A stretch of 64,000 bases of DNA, taken from positions 62,001 through 126,000 of the forward strand of contig JAHDSQ010000014.1 of the NCBI GenBank assembly GCA_018432615.1, written 5' to 3'. Source of the stretch: Clostridia bacterium (GTDB lineage: Bacteria; Bacillota; Peptococcia; DRI-13; SM3-B62). The position numbers and the translations under genes were made by a program. The notes under the pieces are model-generated. The model was given only the letters and a program-made list of their open reading frames with translations. It made no database searches and was not told where the DNA came from. Positions 34,401 through 41,064 of this stretch are shown piece by piece (within the stretch, counting starts at the first letter, position 1; each line of letters opens with the position of its first letter).

Positions 34401-37251
34401 TGTGGCCGGAGCAGGTACAGAATCTCAGGAGGCACCGGCTGATACGGCATTACCGGCAGGGGCTACACACTTCTTGATATACAGCTATAATAGCGGTGGC
34501 AACAGTACAAACTGCCTGGCTGTAGCCATTGCCGACGATACAAGCTGGGGCCCGGGTAGTGATTCCGGTTTCATTGATGGCGACGGTGAGAACGGGCTGA
34601 ATAAAAACCCTGCCACTGTGGCTTGGTATCCTCAAATCACCGAACTAAACGGCAGTTTATATGTTGCCTGGGAAGAAGGGACACCCAATCAAATAAGGGT
34701 GGCTAAATTTAACGGAACAAACTGGAGTTTTATCGACGGTAATCATGATACTAACGGGTTAAACTATAATAACGCCGAAAACGCGAAAACTCCGGATATT
34801 GCAACTTATAACGGAAAAATATATGTAATATGGAAAGAGAAAAATTTCCCATCGCAGATTAGAATCAAAGCCTATGACGGGATAAGTTGGACAACCTTTG
34901 ATGCCCTCAATTATTTACCGTTGGAGGAAGAACGGTCGTCGACCAATCCGCAATTGACGGTGCATAACAATGAGTTATATGCGAGCTGGGCTGAATATGA
35001 TGCAAATTATGAAACCCAGATCAGGGTGAAAAAGTATGATGGGACAAGCTGGACCTTTGTTGACGGTAATGGTGTGGCCGGTTTAAACAAAGCTTCTCTT
35101 TGCTCGGCGGATAGTCCGCAACTTGTATCCGACGGTACAGACCTTTATGCCACCTGGGTTGAGTATGATGCAGCTTATAACAACCAAGTGAGGGTGAAGA
35201 AATACAACGGCACAAGTTGGGAATTTATTGATGGAGACGGTGATGCTGGAATAAACAAGCTTAGTACAAATTCTGCATCGGATCCGTCGATTACAGTATC
35301 TAATGGAAACATTTATGTAGCATGGGAAGAGAACAATCAAATCAGAGTTAAAAAATATGACGGCACAAGCTGGGAATTTGTAGACGGGGGCGGCGCAACG
35401 GGATTAAATTACAATGTCTCAAGCGAATATACCGCTGGAGTAAGCTTAGTAACAGTAAATAATGTGCTTTATGCCTTTTGGAATGAAAATACTGGTTTAA
35501 AAGCACAATTAAGGGCTAAAAAATATGACGGTACAAGCTGGACCTTTGTTGATGGCGGGGGTGCAAACGGATTAAATAAGGACAACGGGCAAAGTGCCCT
35601 TTTCCCGGAGGCGATAGTAGTAAATGGGGAAATTTATCTTGTCTGGTACGAGGAGAATGACGGCAATGGCAATTACCAGATAAGAGTAAAAAAACACGAA
35701 GACTTATTTAGTTACAACGTAACCTACAATGGCAACGGCAGCACCGGCGGGACTGTTCCCACTGACAGTAATAAATATGTGCAAGGAGCGACGGTAACCG
35801 TCCTTGATAATACAGGCAACTTAGAAAGAACCGGTTATAACTTTGCCGGTTGGAATACGACAGCAGATGGCAGTGGAACAGATTATGCCGTAGGAGCAAC
35901 CTTTACCATGGAAGATGCAGACACAATCCTCTATGCAAAGTGGACTGCTGTGGAAACAGGGAATAACGACGGTAGTTATCCTTCCGTTGATTCTTCTAAC
36001 AATATGCCTATAACAGTTGATGGGCAGACCCAGCAGCAAGGGGCTACGGTTTTAACTCAGACCCGAAACGGTACGACCGTAACTACTGCTACGCTGGATA
36101 CGGATAAACTGACGGAACGCGTTAATCAGGGGCAAAACGGCAGTCGTATTACTGTTCCCATAGCAGGTAACCCTGATGTAGCGGTGGGTGAACTGAACGG
36201 ACAATTGGTTAAAGCCATGGAAAGCAAACAGGCGGTTGTTGAGGTTAAGACCCAATCGGAAACCTATACCCTGCCGGCTCAGGAAATCAATATTGATGCG
36301 GTCTCGGCACAATTGGGACAGGATGTTGATTTGTCCGATATTAAGGTAAACATAGAAATAGCTAAAACTTCACAAGAAGCAGTTAAAGTGGTGGAAGACA
36401 CCGCGGCCAAGGGTAACTTTTCTATTGTAGTTCCGCCTGTTGATTTTTCGGTAAAATGCACTTACGGCGATAAGACTGTTGAGGTCAGCCAGTTCAATAG
36501 CTATGTAGAAAGGACTGTGGCCATACCTGGTGGAGTCGATCCCTCGAAGATCACAACAGCCATTGTAGTGGATGTTGATGGTACAGTAAGACATGTGCCG
36601 ACAACTATAGTAATCATTGACGGTAAATATCATGCAAAAATCAATAGCCTTACTAACAGCACCTATTCTGTCATCTGGAATCCGGTGAAATTCAAGGATG
36701 TAGAAACGCATTGGGCTAAGGATACATTGAATGATATGGGCTCTAGAATGGTCATCATTGGGGACAGCAACGACATGGTTCATCCGGATGAACAAATCAA
36801 TCGTGCTGAGTTTGCCATGGTTATTGTCAAGGCTTTAGGACTAAAACCCGATAGCGGCAACAGCATCTATGAAGACATTAAAAATACGGACAACTATTGT
36901 GGTCATATCAATACCGCAACCCAGTATAAGATTGTGGCCGGGTATGGCAATGGCATATTTGGTCCCAGTGACAGAATAACCCGGGAACAGGCTATGTCCA
37001 TGACTGCCAGAGCTATGGATATCACAGGGCTGAAAGCCGAGTTTGCGCCCGGCGAAAGGGAGCGGTTGTTAGCACACTTCATAGACGCGGACAAAGTAGA
37101 GGATTATGCCGAAAGCAGTGTGGCAGCGTGTATCAAAACGGGTGTCATCGTCGGTAAGGGCATGAATACGATAGCTCCTAAGGATTATATTACCAGAGCG
37201 GAGCTGGCAGCGGTCATACAAAGGTTATTACAGAAATCTAAGCTCATTTAA
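31414..37251 (+). CDS. giant SLH-anchored mosaic surface protein (1945 residues)
   Basis: An exported protein with a signal peptide ending QKAYA (about residue 34). Order: two fibronectin-III-like modules (about 40-145 and 250-355), a right-handed beta-helix region (370-920) with many NISGGT-type turns, a third FnIII-like module (935-1045), a seven-unit repeat region (1049-1429) carrying IRVKKYDGTSW-like motifs, an InlB/Flg_new-type repeat (1432-1512, FAGWNTT), a domain common before SLH units, and three SLH domains (1760-1945; FKDVETHWAKDTL, YEDIKNTDNYCGHI, FIDADKVEDYAESS). It would be displayed on the cell wall. Ligand unknown. Confidence 0.9.
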   Translation: MKKKIMKAMAVFLALIMMGGMLPGTGFLSQKAYAVVEAPTVLPTSGFFQDDDGDENEIGGTISWTAASPTDYIDGYKVYWGSDTSTKLAGNDGVVYTVEGASSTSQTVAENTALPAGATHFLIYSYNARDNSATCLAVNINDVAPVVAPTLSVTIGPGSAGGATKAVITGTPDHSFKINITDSAVPVPNAGDPIPFPLVVNNYTSGDNIADDSVAAGKYIQVYDGTVNGYVVKFYQQQLTADDIGDGSTPPAPTVLPAGGSFTDTDTDADEIGGTISWTAASPTDGIDGYKIYWGSDITTKLAGNDGVVYTVEGASGTSQTVAENTALPAGATHFLIYSYNAGGNSENCLAVAITDDTGAPPGDEDYGLTFSGGSFKVNGAGEYASLAAALAACTEAGGDGELVIKLGDAGSPLMLPQADRHSPANNQLLTATYTGNIQIQNEDVSHRLGLFIPNGVTATLRDLVLTQTGTAGSVFNMVEVDAGGILNIEEGTSLTVGNSDDKGVYNDGGTVNITGGTLSATGDWAQAIHNYDNGTVNISGGTISASGTDTTYTPTPIYNRSTLSVSGTATLSGVRYGVYNYGNDANMEISGGTIEATGAGENALYTAGTGTINMTGGTIRATDTGDGNSHGIYNSNSIINISGGTVSCAGQGTSNAAAILLGGTATANVNISGTATITGVKYGIYNSGTKTSDNGAVYIIGGTVTATGAGGSGGLAINNQRTGIVTIAGGTVEVAGSGATAVNNNDKGIITITGGTVQATNSTDNANYALTVPYGGTVNISGGTVFSAGTGSSAAAIRLNNPPAGAITVSTANITGTPRIISASGNTVKLSKNSSFADAEKCVVFGKAFYSDTLADIIITGATVDGKKEINSTNYGDATVTASSITFGKSFIGWMSDSARTVSISTTNGADITSLTTGDNNGVTDVYLKAGEPLPVPTVLPTNGAFTDTDTDAEEIGGTISWTAASPTDGIDGYKIYWGSNETTVLAGNTDVVYTVAGAGTESQEAPADTALPAGATHFLIYSYNSGGNSTNCLAVAIADDTSWGPGSDSGFIDGDGENGLNKNPATVAWYPQITELNGSLYVAWEEGTPNQIRVAKFNGTNWSFIDGNHDTNGLNYNNAENAKTPDIATYNGKIYVIWKEKNFPSQIRIKAYDGISWTTFDALNYLPLEEERSSTNPQLTVHNNELYASWAEYDANYETQIRVKKYDGTSWTFVDGNGVAGLNKASLCSADSPQLVSDGTDLYATWVEYDAAYNNQVRVKKYNGTSWEFIDGDGDAGINKLSTNSASDPSITVSNGNIYVAWEENNQIRVKKYDGTSWEFVDGGGATGLNYNVSSEYTAGVSLVTVNNVLYAFWNENTGLKAQLRAKKYDGTSWTFVDGGGANGLNKDNGQSALFPEAIVVNGEIYLVWYEENDGNGNYQIRVKKHEDLFSYNVTYNGNGSTGGTVPTDSNKYVQGATVTVLDNTGNLERTGYNFAGWNTTADGSGTDYAVGATFTMEDADTILYAKWTAVETGNNDGSYPSVDSSNNMPITVDGQTQQQGATVLTQTRNGTTVTTATLDTDKLTERVNQGQNGSRITVPIAGNPDVAVGELNGQLVKAMESKQAVVEVKTQSETYTLPAQEINIDAVSAQLGQDVDLSDIKVNIEIAKTSQEAVKVVEDTAAKGNFSIVVPPVDFSVKCTYGDKTVEVSQFNSYVERTVAIPGGVDPSKITTAIVVDVDGTVRHVPTTIVIIDGKYHAKINSLTNSTYSVIWNPVKFKDVETHWAKDTLNDMGSRMVIIGDSNDMVHPDEQINRAEFAMVIVKALGLKPDSGNSIYEDIKNTDNYCGHINTATQYKIVAGYGNGIFGPSDRITREQAMSMTARAMDITGLKAEFAPGERERLLAHFIDADKVEDYAESSVAACIKTGVIVGKGMNTIAPKDYITRAELAAVIQRLLQKSKLI
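31531..31839 (+). repeat. FnIII-like module, DNA copy 1
   Basis: First of three closely similar DNA units of about 310 bases in the SLH mosaic gene (others at 32173-32484 and 34228-34540). All start ACGGT(C/G)(T/C)TGCC and share GAAATCGGTGGAAC. High identity at DNA level points to recent duplication or gene conversion. Confidence 0.8.
32173..32484 (+). repeat. FnIII-like module, DNA copy 2
   Basis: Second copy of the module at 31531-31839. The shared core with copy 1 includes long identical runs around GAAATCGGTGGAAC and GGTGCGTCA. Confidence 0.8.
34228..34540 (+). repeat. FnIII-like module, DNA copy 3
   Basis: Third copy, placed after the beta-helix region. It shares the first half (GAAATCGGTGGAAC, GACGGCATCGACGGCTA) with copy 2 more closely than the second half. 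Confidence 0.8.
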
Positions 37252-37270
37252 TCAAAATATCAGTCTCCTA

Positions 37271-37310
37271 AGGATGTCCCGTAGATTAAGCTATGGGACA
37301 TCCTTTTTTT
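37271..37310 (+). terminator. strong intrinsic terminator of the SLH mosaic gene
   Basis: AGGATGTCCC (37271-37280) pairs with GGGACATCCT (37295-37304), 14-base loop, followed by seven or more T. Confidence 0.92.
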
Positions 37311-37314
37311 TAGT

Positions 37315-37344
37315 GAATTATTATCCCATTCGTTTGACATAATA
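37315..37344 (+). promoter_or_regulatory. sigma-G-like (forespore) promoter of the spoVA-type operon
   Basis: GAATT (37315-37319), 18 bases, CATAATA (37338-37344). The -10 element matches the sigma-G/F consensus CATWHTA, the spacing is exact and the -35 matches four of five bases of GHATR. Transcription would begin near 37351, before the GTG at 37379. A forespore promoter fits the spoVA genes behind it. Confidence 0.65.
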
Positions 37345-37378
37345 AATGAGGCGAGGATATTTAAAGGAGGAGAATGTC

Positions 37379-37585
37379 GTGACTGTCGGTTCCCAGGTCA
37401 AACAAACGCTTGCCGGTCTCAAGGGTGTCGGTGCTACCTTGAAAATCTATGCAACACAAAGCGAAGAAGAAGAGATTAAAACCGTTTTTACAGATGCAAC
37501 CGGGATTACTGAAAGCGTTATTAAAGACTTGGAAGAAAGAATCAAAGTATTGGAATTTCAGGAACCACAATACAAGGGTCATTAG
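37379..37585 (+). CDS. DUF1657 protein, first copy in the spoVA-type operon
   Basis: A 68-residue helical protein (VTVGSQVKQTLAGLKGVGAT, KIYATQSEEEEIKTVF) of the DUF1657 family. GTG at 37379 is chosen because AAGGAGGAG sits just upstream and the second copy at 40343 starts the same way. DUF1657 genes flank spoVA genes in the spoVA2mob operon of Bacillus, linked to spore heat resistance. Function unknown; the similar tail of the next protein suggests partner binding. Confidence 0.9.
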   Translation: MTVGSQVKQTLAGLKGVGATLKIYATQSEEEEIKTVFTDATGITESVIKDLEERIKVLEFQEPQYKGH

Positions 37586-37597
37586 TGAGGGATATAT

Positions 37598-38458
37598 ATG
37601 CCGGAATGGATTAATATTCTGCTTCGTTCAGTTGCGTTCTTCATAATCGTGCTTATCTTGGTCAGGCTCATGGGGAAAAGGCAACCTGCCGGGCTGACTC
37701 CGTTTAATTATGTAACATATGGGGTAATTGCCTTCATAACATCCCTTGTCATTTTAAATGTAGTAAATAATATAGCCTTCGGTCTCGTTGCCTTAGTTGT
37801 CTGGACCATGTTGCCCATTGCTTTAGATTTGGCAGCCATGAAAAGCAAATGGCTCCACGACTGGATCAATGGGAAACCCACCACCCTGATTAAGCAAGGT
37901 AAGGTGATGGAAGAGAACTTGGCCCAGGTCAGACTGACCGGGGAAGAGCTTTTACGCGAACTGCGGGCCAAAGATGTTTTTAGACTGGCAGACGTGGAAT
38001 TTGCCATCATGGAACCAACCGGTGCGGTAAATGTCATGCTCAAAGCGGATAAAAAACCTTTGACTCCCCATGACATAGGAAAACAGGTTTCACCTCAAAC
38101 CGAACCCCAAACGGTAATCCTGGACGGTAACGTTATGGATGAGTCCTTAGCTAATATGGGTTTAAACAAGAACTGGCTGGAAACCCAATTAGCCGGGATC
38201 GGCGTGTCCCTAGACAACGTATTTATAGGACAAATCGATACTACCGGAGACTTGTACGTCGATTTATATGATGATGCGATTCAGATGCCACAGCCTAAGG
38301 TAAAGGAGCTTCTTTATGCAAACTTAGAAAAGTGCCAGGCTGATTTATTGACGTATGCTCTGGAAACAAAGGATACAGGGGCTAAGGACATGTACGATAA
38401 AAATGCCGAAAAGCTGGAGCAACTGATCAAGAAATTAAAACCCTATTTATTAAGGTAG
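37598..38458 (+). CDS. DUF421 (YetF-type) membrane protein with DUF1657-like tail
   Basis: A 286-residue protein. Three N-terminal membrane helices (about 7-26, 34-55, 60-78) lead to the DUF421 cytosolic core (KGK..LIKQGK, RELRAKDVFRLADVEFAIMEP, VILDGNVMDESLANMG). The last 50 residues (LTYALETKDTGAKDMYDK) closely resemble the DUF1657 proteins at both ends of this operon, so the domain occurs three times. YetF-like genes are a fixed part of spoVA2mob-type operons. It starts 12 bases after DUF1657. Confidence 0.9.
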   Translation: MPEWINILLRSVAFFIIVLILVRLMGKRQPAGLTPFNYVTYGVIAFITSLVILNVVNNIAFGLVALVVWTMLPIALDLAAMKSKWLHDWINGKPTTLIKQGKVMEENLAQVRLTGEELLRELRAKDVFRLADVEFAIMEPTGAVNVMLKADKKPLTPHDIGKQVSPQTEPQTVILDGNVMDESLANMGLNKNWLETQLAGIGVSLDNVFIGQIDTTGDLYVDLYDDAIQMPQPKVKELLYANLEKCQADLLTYALETKDTGAKDMYDKNAEKLEQLIKKLKPYLLR

Positions 38459-38470
38459 CGGGTGATTTTT

Positions 38471-38950
38471 ATGTCCAATAAGAAAAAGAAAAAGTTGACA
38501 CCAACTCAACAGGAATACCAGGCTTTAGCTAACAACCTGGAACCCAAACGACCTGTGATGGCCAACTGTATAAAAGCCTTTTTGGTTGGCGGAACCATTT
38601 GCACCTTAGGTCAGGGGTTGCAGTGGATGTTTATAGAATATTTTAATTTCACGGAAGACACAGCAGGTGATCCCACTGTTGCGGTATTGATCTTTATTTC
38701 CGCCTTGCTTACCGGTTTGGGTGTATATGACCATATAGCCCAATTCGGTGGTGCCGGTACAGCCGTACCTGTTACCGGATTCGCCAATACCGTTGCTTCC
38801 GCTTCCATTGAACACCGCAGTGAAGGCTACGTCCTGGGTGTGGGAGGCAATATGTTTAAGCTGGCGGGATCAGTGATAGCCTTTGGGGTATTTTCGGCCT
38901 TTGTAGTTGCCCTGGTGAAAATAACAATCAAAAAGTTAGGTGGGATGTGA
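38471..38950 (+). CDS. spoVAC: stage V sporulation protein AC
   Basis: A 159-residue membrane protein with about four helices. NCIKAFLVGGTICTLGQ, FAGAG-like FGGAGTAVPVTGFANTV and EGYVLGVGGNMFKLAGSVI match SpoVAC. SpoVAC forms a mechanosensitive channel in the spore inner membrane that takes part in dipicolinic acid movement. ATG at 38471 is preferred, with GGGTGA upstream. The stop adjoins the spoVAD start (one base between). Confidence 0.95.
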   Translation: MSNKKKKKLTPTQQEYQALANNLEPKRPVMANCIKAFLVGGTICTLGQGLQWMFIEYFNFTEDTAGDPTVAVLIFISALLTGLGVYDHIAQFGGAGTAVPVTGFANTVASASIEHRSEGYVLGVGGNMFKLAGSVIAFGVFSAFVVALVKITIKKLGGM

Positions 38951-39952
38951 ATGCTCAAGGGTCATCAGACTTGGGTTTTTGAATCCAAGCCTGTTATTGC
39001 GGCCTCCTCGGCGGTGGGAGGGCCCTTTGAAGCCCAGGGGGCTTTAGCCGGTGATTTTGACAAACTGCACGAAGACATCTGGTTAGGTCAGGACAGTTTT
39101 GAGAAGGCGGAGAAAAGATTGCTGGAGGAGGCCTGTGAAGTTGCCATTAATAAAGCCGGCCTGAAAAAGGAAGATGTGCAGTTTTTTTTAAGCGGCGATT
39201 TGATGAACCAGATAATCTCCAGCAGCTTCACTGCCCGTACACTGGGAGTCCCTTTCCTGGGTCTTTTTGGGGCATGCTCCAGTTCTATGGAGGCGTTATC
39301 TTTAGCGGCCTTGCTGATTGATAGTAAAGCAGCCGAAAATGCCTTGGCTGCGGCATCAAGTCATAATGCCACTGCTGAAAAGCAATTTCGTTATCCCACA
39401 GAATACGGAGCGCAAAAACCGCCCACCGCCCAGTGGACGGTTACAGGAGCAGGAGCGGCGTTGCTGAAAGGAGAGGGAGATGGGCCCCGGGTTGTCGCCG
39501 CCACCATTGGCCGGATTGTGGATATGGGTCTTTCAGACCCGTATAACATGGGGGCTGCCATGGCGCCTGCTGCTGTTGATACGATTCAGGCCCATTTTCG
39601 GGATCTAAACAGAGATATTACTTACTATGACATTATAGCCACCGGAGATTTGGGAAGAGTCGGTCACCAAATCGCTTCGGCTCTCTTGGTCAAACATGGC
39701 CTGGAAATCCCGCCTGGAATATTTACCGATTGCGGCATTTTAATATATAACCAAGAACAGCCCGTTCTGGCCGGAGGCAGTGGATGTGGTTGTTCGGCCA
39801 CGGTGACTTTTGGCCACTTTCTAAACAGAATGCGAAAAGAAGAACTTAGAAGGTTACTTATTGTTGCTACAGGAGCATTGATGTCACCTTTATCTTATCA
39901 ACAGAAGGAAAGTATACCCTGTATTGCTCATGCTGTAGCAATTGAGATATAA
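38951..39952 (+). CDS. spoVAD: stage V sporulation protein AD
   Basis: A 333-residue thiolase-fold protein. GACSSSMEALSLAALLID, ASSHNATAEKQFRYPTEYG and CGILIYN are strongly conserved SpoVAD motifs. SpoVAD sits on the outer face of the spore inner membrane and binds dipicolinic acid. Length is normal. It lies between spoVAC and spoVAE; the next gene starts 16 bases after its stop. Confidence 0.97.
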   Translation: MLKGHQTWVFESKPVIAASSAVGGPFEAQGALAGDFDKLHEDIWLGQDSFEKAEKRLLEEACEVAINKAGLKKEDVQFFLSGDLMNQIISSSFTARTLGVPFLGLFGACSSSMEALSLAALLIDSKAAENALAAASSHNATAEKQFRYPTEYGAQKPPTAQWTVTGAGAALLKGEGDGPRVVAATIGRIVDMGLSDPYNMGAAMAPAAVDTIQAHFRDLNRDITYYDIIATGDLGRVGHQIASALLVKHGLEIPPGIFTDCGILIYNQEQPVLAGGSGCGCSATVTFGHFLNRMRKEELRRLLIVATGALMSPLSYQQKESIPCIAHAVAIEI

Positions 39953-39968
39953 AGAGGGAGGTATGGCT

Positions 39969-40322
39969 TTGGAAAAGTTCTTGTGGGCCTTTGTGATAGG
40001 CGGAGGTATATGTGTAATCGGTCAGATTATGATGGATGTATTTCGCTTGACACCTTCACATACTATGAGCACATTGGTTGTGGCAGGCGCTGTTTTGGGC
40101 GGCCTTGGTTTATATGAACCGTTGATTAAATTTGCCGGAGCCGGGGCCTCAGTTCCTATCAGTAGTTTCGGAAATTCCTTAGTTAAAGGTGCTCTGGCCG
40201 AAGCTGAAAAAACCGGCATTATCGGAGTATTAACAGGTATCTTTGAGGTAACCAGCGCAGGTGTATCTGCCGCTATAATTTTTGGTTTCATAGCTTCTTT
40301 GCTATTTAGGCCAAAGGCATAA
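39969..40322 (+). CDS. spoVAE: stage V sporulation protein AE (AEb type)
   Basis: A 117-residue membrane protein: EKFLWAFVIGGGICVIGQIMMD, GLGLYEPLIKFAGAGASVPISSFGN and GIIGVLTGIFEVTSAGVSAAI are the SpoVAEb pattern, related to SpoVAC. TTG at 39969 is chosen because GGGAGG ends 7 bases upstream; an ATG at 39963 is only one base from the ribosome site. Confidence 0.93.
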   Translation: MEKFLWAFVIGGGICVIGQIMMDVFRLTPSHTMSTLVVAGAVLGGLGLYEPLIKFAGAGASVPISSFGNSLVKGALAEAEKTGIIGVLTGIFEVTSAGVSAAIIFGFIASLLFRPKA

Positions 40323-40342
40323 AAGCTTGAGGAGGTGATAAC

Positions 40343-40549
40343 GTGACTGTATCTACCCAGCTTCAACAAGCCATTTCCAGTATCCAAAGCGTATCTGCCA
40401 GCATGAAGTCTTTTGCTTTAGAAACTGAAGACCAGCAAGCAAAACAGACCTTTGAGCAACTGGCTCAGACCATGGATTCATCTTTAGAAAGTCTGAAACA
40501 AAGACAGCAATATATTGAGAGTCAGGAGCCTCAGTATAAACAGCACTAA
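40343..40549 (+). CDS. DUF1657 protein, second copy
   Basis: A 68-residue paralogue of the protein at 37379. TVSTQLQQAISSIQSVSAS, FALETEDQQAKQTFEQLAQ and the end ESQEPQYKQH (first copy: EFQEPQYKGH) show common origin. GAGGAGGTGATAAC precedes the GTG. It closes the operon; a terminator follows. Confidence 0.9.
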   Translation: MTVSTQLQQAISSIQSVSASMKSFALETEDQQAKQTFEQLAQTMDSSLESLKQRQQYIESQEPQYKQH

Positions 40550-40588
40550 ACTGTCATTGATTAAACAAATATTTTGAGTAAGCGCAAT

Positions 40589-40644
40589 GAAAAGGGCGTG
40601 TCGCGAAAACTTTGTTTAAAAACATAGAGTGACGCGCCCTTTTC
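40589..40644 (+). terminator. terminator of the spoVA-type operon
   Basis: GAAAAGGGCG (40589-40598) pairs with CGCCCTTTTC (40635-40644), with GTC/GAC extending the stem inward. The loop is about 30 bases. Confidence 0.8.
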
Positions 40645-40735
40645 AATTCTTTATTAATATAATACGGCTGTCACGTATAGACATCACCTGGCATATTATG
40701 AATTATCCAAACGTTAAAAAGGAGGAACTAAAAAT

Positions 40736-40864
40736 ATGGCACAAGAAGTTTCCGGTGGCTATGGAGCATTTGGTGGTTTTGGGCAAAAAGGATTTGGCAT
40801 CTTCTTTCTAGTTATTCTTATTCTCCTTTTATTCCCCAGCTTTTTCGGCGGATATGGTTACTAG
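40736..40864 (+). CDS. YjcZ-like small spore peptide
   Basis: A 42-residue peptide: a Gly-rich start (GGYGAFGGFGQKG), one hydrophobic helix (FGIFFLVILILLLFP) and a GGYGY end. This is the layout of YjcZ/sporulation small proteins found in spore formers. AGGAGG lies 9 bases before the ATG. GGCATATTATG upstream resembles a sigma-K -10 box, weak evidence for mother-cell expression. Confidence 0.75.
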   Translation: MAQEVSGGYGAFGGFGQKGFGIFFLVILILLLFPSFFGGYGY

Positions 40865-40894
40865 AACTCGTCATGAGTTCTCAGAATTACAACA

Positions 40895-40935
40895 AAATGG
40901 CTCCCAAGCGGTACCGCTTGAGAGCCATTTTTGTT
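40895..40935 (+). terminator. terminator after the YjcZ-like gene
   Basis: AAATGGCTC and GAGCCATTT pair, and CAAGCG with CGCTTG extends the stem around a GTAC loop; TTTTTG follows. Confidence 0.88.
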
Positions 40936-41064
40936 CAATCAAAATATGCTATTATAAAATATTATGAAAAATAAACAAAAGAGCAGGAATTATAACTGTT
41001 TAAAGAGAATAAGTTTTCATAATGTGCAGATTATTGCACAATTCGAAGGGCAGGAGGCGGGATT

